NCBI GenBank assembly: GCA_902494585.1
Contig: CABUUD010000011.1
Coordinates: 1 to 34,636, forward strand
DNA: 34,636 nucleotides
Direction: 5' to 3'
From: an uncultured Collinsella sp.
Lineage (GTDB): Bacteria; Actinomycetota; Coriobacteriia; Coriobacteriales; Coriobacteriaceae
Shown here: in pieces, positions 30,605 to 34,636 of the stretch
How the letters are laid out: each line of letters starts with the position of its first letter
Numbering within the stretch: position 1 is the first letter of the stretch
Notes under the pieces: generated by a model
What the model was told of the DNA's origin: nothing
Databases searched by the model: none
What the model saw: only the letters and a program-made list of their open reading frames with translations
Position numbers and translations under genes: made by a program

Positions 30605-31822
30605 TTAGAGGCCCAGATAGGTAGTCATGCCTTCGACGGCGAGCTTGGCGCCGGCTACGGCGTGAACAACCGTCAGCGGGCCGTTGACCACGTCGCCGGC
30701 GGCAAAGACGCCAGGCACGGTGGTCATGCCGCGCTCGTCGACCGAAAGAAGGCCGCGATGGTCGGTCTCCAGACCGCCCGTCGTAAGCACAAGCTTGTCC
30801 TTGGGCACCTGCGAAGCCGCAATCACAACTGTGTCGGCAGACGCATGGTCGAGCTCTTCCTCGTAGCCCACCACGTTGTTGTCCTCGTCAAAGATAGCCG
30901 TCTCGAACACCGGACCGTTATCGTCGATGGCGCAGATCGCCTTGCCGCACACAATCTCGGCACCGTCAAGCTCGGTCAGCTCCACCTCGTCATCGATGGC
31001 CGAGATATGGCGCGATCGAGCATACACGGTGACCTTACGAGCACCCGAGCGCAGCGCCGTGCGGGCCACATCCATGGCCACGTTACCGGCACCGATGACC
31101 GCCACATTCTGTCCGATCGCCACGCTCGAAGGATCGACCAGGTAATCGATACCAAACAGCACGTTGCCGCGCGACTCGCCGGGAATACCCAGTTTGCGAG
31201 CTCGCCAGGTACCGGTGCCAACAAAGACCGCATCGTAGCCGTCGCGCAGCAGGTCGTCGATGTGGAGCGCACCGCCGATGGTAGTCGACGGACGAACGCG
31301 CACGCCGAGCGAGCACATCACGTGACGATACTTTTGCACGAGCGCACGGGGCAGGCGGAACTCGGGGATACCGTACTCCAGCACACCGCCGATCTCGGGG
31401 CGCTGCTCAAATACCGTGACGGCACAGCCCAGCTGGGCCATCTTAATGGCCACGGTAATACCGGCAGGACCGGAACCGACCACAGCAACCTGTTTGCCGC
31501 ACGACGGCGCGGGCGTCCACTCCTTACGATCCAAATACGCTGTCGAGATATAGTTCTCGATGCTCGAGAAATGTACGGGTGTGCCCTTGCGGCCCTGGAT
31601 GCAAGCACCCTCGCACTGGCCCGAATGGTTGCACACCATGGAGCAGACCGCGCTCATGGGATTGTTCTGGAACAGCAGCTCGCCCGCCTCTTCTAGACGA
31701 CGCTGTTTGAACAGGTCGATGACCCGCGGAATAGGCGTCTGAACCGGGCAGCCCTTAATCTGACAGAACGCCCTTTTACAACCTAGGCAACGATTCGCCT
31801 CTTCGACAATGTGGATAGCCAC
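30605..31822 (-). CDS. GltD-like FAD/NAD(P) oxidoreductase
   Basis: 405 residues similar to the glutamate synthase small subunit and related electron-transfer flavoproteins. N-terminal 4Fe-4S motif CLGCKRAFCQIKGCP (C12, C15, C20, C25) and CSMVCNHSGQCEGAC, then GSGPAGI for FAD, GGVLEYGIPEFRLP, GAGNVAMDVARTALRSGA for NAD(P), and the terminal GVFAAGDVVNGP. No glutamate synthase large subunit is nearby, so it more likely passes electrons from NAD(P)H to a neighbouring enzyme such as the flavin oxidoreductase downstream. Start: a GTG at 31822 has GGGGAG six bases upstream, better than the in-frame ATG at 31849, which lies in a hairpin (31849-31885). Confidence 0.85.
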   Translation of the reverse strand: MAIHIVEEANRCLGCKRAFCQIKGCPVQTPIPRVIDLFKQRRLEEAGELLFQNNPMSAVCSMVCNHSGQCEGACIQGRKGTPVHFSSIENYISTAYLDRKEWTPAPSCGKQVAVVGSGPAGITVAIKMAQLGCAVTVFEQRPEIGGVLEYGIPEFRLPRALVQKYRHVMCSLGVRVRPSTTIGGALHIDDLLRDGYDAVFVGTGTWRARKLGIPGESRGNVLFGIDYLVDPSSVAIGQNVAVIGAGNVAMDVARTALRSGARKVTVYARSRHISAIDDEVELTELDGAEIVCGKAICAIDDNGPVFETAIFDEDNNVVGYEEELDHASADTVVIAASQVPKDKLVLTTGGLETDHRGLLSVDERGMTTVPGVFAAGDVVNGPLTVVHAVAGAKLAVEGMTTYLGL

Positions 31823-31924
31823 GCAACTCCCCTTTTTAATGCAATCCAATGGGGCGACGATAAAGACCCTTCACCGCCGCCCCATACAGGTAATCTCAAT
31901 CTGCCGACACGGCAAAAGCCAATG

Positions 31925-32830
31925 CTATAACTCGCGATGCGAAGCCCCGCAGCGAGCGGACATGTGCTCGAGTGTCGCCAGGCAGTCAGCCGCCGTCGCC
32001 GGCACGCTGTTCTCGACCACGCAGGGAATCCCAGGGCAGGCGGCGGCAGCCCAGGCCACCACGGGCTCAAAGTCATAGCGACCCGTCTCGCCCACGCCGT
32101 GGCACACCAGGCGTGAGCCCGTACCGTCGCACCAACCGGCTTTGTCCTCGTTGTCGACGACCTCAAAATCCTTGGCGTGCAGCACGCGGATCTTACTGCC
32201 GCATAAGTAGAGCATGCGCGCTGTGATTTCCTGCGCTTCGTCAACAACGCTGGGGTGCAGCAGCGACACTGGGTCGTAGATTACGCCGAGCGACGGGCTC
32301 GAGACGCGCTCCAGCACCTCACGGCAGCGATCCGGCGTATTAACCGTCTCGTTCCAACCGGGCTCGATCAGTATTTGCCCGCCCACGGCCTCGGCCCGAT
32401 CGCAGACGTGTGCGAGTCCGTCCATAAAAGCCTCGAGTGCCTCATCAGTCGTGCGGTCGTCAGCAACGCGGTTCTGCGCATTGGGGCGACCGGTCTCGGT
32501 ACCCACCGGGCATCCGCCGAGCATCTGGGCAAAGTTCAAGCACGCCTCGTACTCGGCAAAGTTATCCATGAGCTGTTGGCGATCGGGCGTCGCCAGATTC
32601 TTATAGCAGCCGAGCACGGCGACCGAAACGCCCGCCTCGTCGAGCACCGCACGCAAATGGTCGGCAAGCTCGCGGGTCAGGCCGCCTCGATCGATCCCCA
32701 TCGATGCGTAGAGCACCTTGCTCGGCAGCTGAATGCACGAAAAGCCCAGCTCTCCCGCCATGCGAATGCGTTCCTCGACGGTTCCCTGCGGAAGGTCGTG
32801 CAAACGTACGCCCGGAGTAATAGCCCCCAC
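31925..32830 (-). CDS. Xylose-isomerase-like TIM-barrel isomerase/epimerase
   Basis: About 301 residues of the AP-endonuclease-2/sugar isomerase family (PF01261 type). Likely metal ligands line up as E156 (LIEPGW), D186 (VIYDPVSL), H218 (VLHAKDF) and E273 (CVVENS). Members interconvert keto and aldo sugars or epimerise them; some catalyse eliminations of 3-keto glycosides. It starts at a GTG one base after the GH105 stop (AAGGGA ten bases upstream; another GTG at 32839 would overlap), so it is translationally coupled to GH105. The substrate is unknown but should derive from the GH105 product or its linked sugar such as rhamnose. Confidence 0.8.
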   Translation of the reverse strand: MGAITPGVRLHDLPQGTVEERIRMAGELGFSCIQLPSKVLYASMGIDRGGLTRELADHLRAVLDEAGVSVAVLGCYKNLATPDRQQLMDNFAEYEACLNFAQMLGGCPVGTETGRPNAQNRVADDRTTDEALEAFMDGLAHVCDRAEAVGGQILIEPGWNETVNTPDRCREVLERVSSPSLGVIYDPVSLLHPSVVDEAQEITARMLYLCGSKIRVLHAKDFEVVDNEDKAGWCDGTGSRLVCHGVGETGRYDFEPVVAWAAAACPGIPCVVENSVPATAADCLATLEHMSARCGASHREL

Positions 32831-32831
32831 G

Positions 32832-34070
32832 TTATTCACATCCCTTATGAGCGTTGATGCCCGGGGTGTATCCGCCAAACGGGTCCTCGATGGAGCACAC
32901 GCCCGAGGGGGCGAGCGGATCGCGCTTACCGGCCAGCTTGTCGTGATGCATGGTCTCGATATAGGCAAGCACCAGCGGCGCCACACCCTTTGCATCATTT
33001 TTGACCACGGGCTCGCTCATGTAGTAATCAAACGTGCCCTCGCGGTGCGCGGTGTTGCCCAGGCCCGCAACCAGGCAGATGTTGTCGAGCGCCAGCTGCC
33101 CGTCATACTCGGACAGGCAGGTCTCGCAGATGCCGTCGAAGGCGCGACGGCCGTACTGGTAGTAACGCTCGCCCAGCACGCCCAGACGCACGCCCTTCAT
33201 GATGGCGTTGGCAAAGATGGCGCTGCCCGACTCCTCCAGGTAGTTGGGGGCGATATTGGGCAGGTTGATGACCTGGTGCCACATGCCGGTCTTCTCGTCC
33301 TGATACGGCAGCATGGCGTCGATCAGATCGTGGAACATCTTGCGGATCTCGTCCTTCTCGGCCGACATCGAAGGCGGCATAAGCTCCCAGGTGTCGATGA
33401 GCGCCATGGCAAACCAGCCCTCGGCGCGCAGCCAGAAGTTAGCCGAAAGGCCGGTGACCGGGTCGCACCAGAACTGTTTGCGGCTCGCGTCGTAAGCGTG
33501 ATAGTACAGACCGTTGAGGGGGTTGCGCATCAGGTCATGCACGACCTGGAACATATGGAAGCTGTCCGAGCAGGCACGACGGTTGTGGAAGCTCAGCTCA
33601 TACTGCATGTAAAACGGCTGCGCCATATACATGCCGTCGAGCCAGATCTGGTTGGGGTAGACGGCCTTGTGCCAAAACACGCCCTCTTTGGTACGCGGCT
33701 GGGTTTCGAGCTGACGATAGATGGTATCCATGGCGGCGCGATACTTGGGCTTGCCCACCAGGTCATAGAGCTTGTAGAGGGTCTTGCCCGCATTGACGTT
33801 ATCGAGGTTGTACTCCTGCGGGTTGTAATGCTTGATGGTGCCGTCGTCCTGGACAAAGAAATCGATATAGTCGTCGGCAAAAGTCAGGTAGCGCTGCTCA
33901 CCCGTGATCTCGTACAGTTCGATGAGCGCCTTGATCATGCAGCCGTCGATATAGTTCCAGGTGTTCTCCTTGCCGGCGCGAATCTTTTCGATATTCCAAG
34001 CCGGCGCCTGCGGCGTAGAGGTTTCGATCAACTGCTCGATATAACGGTCCAGGATTTGATTGCAACCCAT
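32832..34070 (-). CDS. GH105 unsaturated rhamnogalacturonyl/glycuronyl hydrolase
   Basis: 412-residue (alpha/alpha)6-barrel hydrolase of the YteR/YesR family, also related to GH88. Catalytic aspartates correspond to NLDNVNAG (D90) and IWLDGMYMAQPF (D145); further family motifs are WLRAEGWFAMAL and ESGSAIFANAI. No signal peptide, so it acts in the cytoplasm on imported unsaturated oligosaccharides made by polysaccharide lyases, releasing 4-deoxy-5-keto-uronate for DhuI and DhuD. I prefer the ATG at 34070 because GAGGGG lies six bases upstream; the ATG at 34088 has no ribosome site. First gene of an operon with the TIM-barrel, GltD-like and flavin oxidoreductase genes; operator-like sites lie just upstream. 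Confidence 0.92.
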   Translation of the reverse strand: MGCNQILDRYIEQLIETSTPQAPAWNIEKIRAGKENTWNYIDGCMIKALIELYEITGEQRYLTFADDYIDFFVQDDGTIKHYNPQEYNLDNVNAGKTLYKLYDLVGKPKYRAAMDTIYRQLETQPRTKEGVFWHKAVYPNQIWLDGMYMAQPFYMQYELSFHNRRACSDSFHMFQVVHDLMRNPLNGLYYHAYDASRKQFWCDPVTGLSANFWLRAEGWFAMALIDTWELMPPSMSAEKDEIRKMFHDLIDAMLPYQDEKTGMWHQVINLPNIAPNYLEESGSAIFANAIMKGVRLGVLGERYYQYGRRAFDGICETCLSEYDGQLALDNICLVAGLGNTAHREGTFDYYMSEPVVKNDAKGVAPLVLAYIETMHHDKLAGKRDPLAPSGVCSIEDPFGGYTPGINAHKGCE

Positions 34071-34095
34071 TGCTGTCCCCTCTGACATAAACGAT

Positions 34096-34153
34096 AGGTG
34101 AACGTTACCCCTAGTGTAACGCGAACGAGGAATATAGGGTGAACGTTAACCCT
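34096..34153 (-). promoter_or_regulatory. GH105 promoter with two operator A variants
   Basis: AGGTGAACGTTACCCCT (34096-34112) lies just after a TACACT -10-like hexamer on the minus strand, a repressor position. AGGGTGAACGTTAACCCT (34136-34153) lies upstream and forms the centre of a larger 15-pair inverted repeat (34123-34160). Both share GTGAACGTT with the sites before the YczE-like gene and dhuD. Confidence 0.65.
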
Positions 34154-34177
34154 ATATTCCTCGCGAACGGCAGACTT

Positions 34178-34636
34178 TTAGCGGCAAACGGCGGTGAGAC
34201 CCGCGGCGATGCGATGCGCCAGGCGCTCATAGCCAGCCGGGCTGTAGTGCAGACCGTCCGGCATATAGAGCTCGCGGTGCTCCGGCAAAAACGGGCTGAT
34301 ACCGCTTTGCGCATACAGGTCAATCACCGGAACGGAGTAGCGGTCACAGACCTCGAGCATCGCTCGCACGTAGGCGACCTGCGTCAGGCCCAGGTGGTTG
34401 AGCTCGTCGCTTGCCGGGATATCCTTCTCGTGCTTACCGCTCGTCTTGCACGGCGTCATAAACACGAGCTTTGCCCGAGGCGAGCGTGCCGTGATGGTGC
34501 GGACCAGATAGTCGAGTGCACCATAGAACTCATGCACGTCCGTGCTGCCCAGCTCTCCAAGCGGCACGTTGCGGCTAAAGTCGTTGATGCCGCCAAAGAC
34601 AACATAGACATCGGCCGCATCGTCGATGCCGTCCAA
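34178..34636 (-). CDS. SGNH/GDSL hydrolase (N-terminus beyond window)
   Basis: 153 codons, running off the right edge. Block III reads GGINDFSRN (Gly/Asn oxyanion residues) and block V reads PDGLHYSPAGYERLA with the Asp-His pair; the N-terminal GDS serine block is outside. Such esterases often remove acetyl groups from plant polysaccharides, which suits its place upstream of GH105, but lipase-type or other ester substrates are equally possible. Same strand as the GH105 operon, 107 bases before it, separated by a strong inverted repeat and operator sites, so probably a separate transcript. Confidence 0.85.
   Translation of the reverse strand: MDGIDDAADVYVVFGGINDFSRNVPLGELGSTDVHEFYGALDYLVRTITARSPRAKLVFMTPCKTSGKHEKDIPASDELNHLGLTQVAYVRAMLEVCDRYSVPVIDLYAQSGISPFLPEHRELYMPDGLHYSPAGYERLAHRIAAGLTAVCR

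Noticed and set aside
30605..31822. Glutamate synthase small subunit (gltD)
   Set aside because: There is no large subunit nearby, and stand-alone GltD-like proteins are common electron carriers; naming it gltD would overstate the evidence.

Overview
The window looks like a chromosomal segment of a gut coriobacterium, most probably Collinsella or a close relative. This rests on GC-rich coding sequence, an actinobacterial-style regulator beside a glutamine synthetase-family gene, and close resemblance (from memory, not a search) of several proteins to Collinsella ones. The assignment is inference; no rRNA gene is present.

Layout. 1-10.2 kb holds housekeeping and stand-alone genes: a partial moaA, a nuclease-fold orphan between two copies of a long palindrome, a MATE exporter, ligA, an HtrA/DegP protease, and a glutamine synthetase-like gene followed by a GlnR-like regulator. 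10.2-15.7 kb is a ketodeoxygluconate (KDG) region: a LacI-type regulator divergent from KDG kinase and KDPG aldolase, a GntR/FCD regulator, and a YczE-like membrane protein whose leader repeats the kdg operator and the kdg leader RNAs. 15.7-18.7 kb looks like the remains of an integrated element: an AAA ATPase behind seven 10-bp repeats, a palindrome cluster, a broken tyrosine integrase, and a 3' fragment of a CAU-anticodon tRNA typical of an attachment site. 18.9-22.2 kb carries an MGMT-type protein, an MFS exporter with a CBS protein, and an ArsC/Spx-fold protein without its cysteine. 22.3-34.6 kb is a sugar-acid and pectin locus: IlvD/Edd-type dehydratase, GntP permease, GntR regulator, DhuD and DhuI, an old-yellow-enzyme oxidoreductase, a GltD-like flavoprotein, a TIM-barrel isomerase, a GH105 unsaturated glycuronyl hydrolase and a partial SGNH esterase.

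How it fits together. GH105 would release unsaturated uronate from pectin or rhamnogalacturonan fragments. The spontaneously opened product is isomerised by DhuI and reduced by DhuD to KDG; KdgK phosphorylates KDG and Eda splits KDPG to pyruvate and glyceraldehyde-3-phosphate. The dehydratase with GntP gives a second entry to KDG from an aldonic acid such as gluconate. Two operator types tie the scattered units together: GTGAACGTTCAC-type sites before the YczE-like gene, dhuD and GH105, and ACGAAACCGATTTCGT before kdgK and the YczE-like gene.

The most novel items are (1) a two-copy structured leader RNA with conserved C-rich loops and compensatory stem changes, (2) a glutamine synthetase homologue lacking three metal ligands, encoded beside a GlnR-like regulator, and (3) the dual-operator YczE-like gene as a candidate uronate/KDG membrane component.
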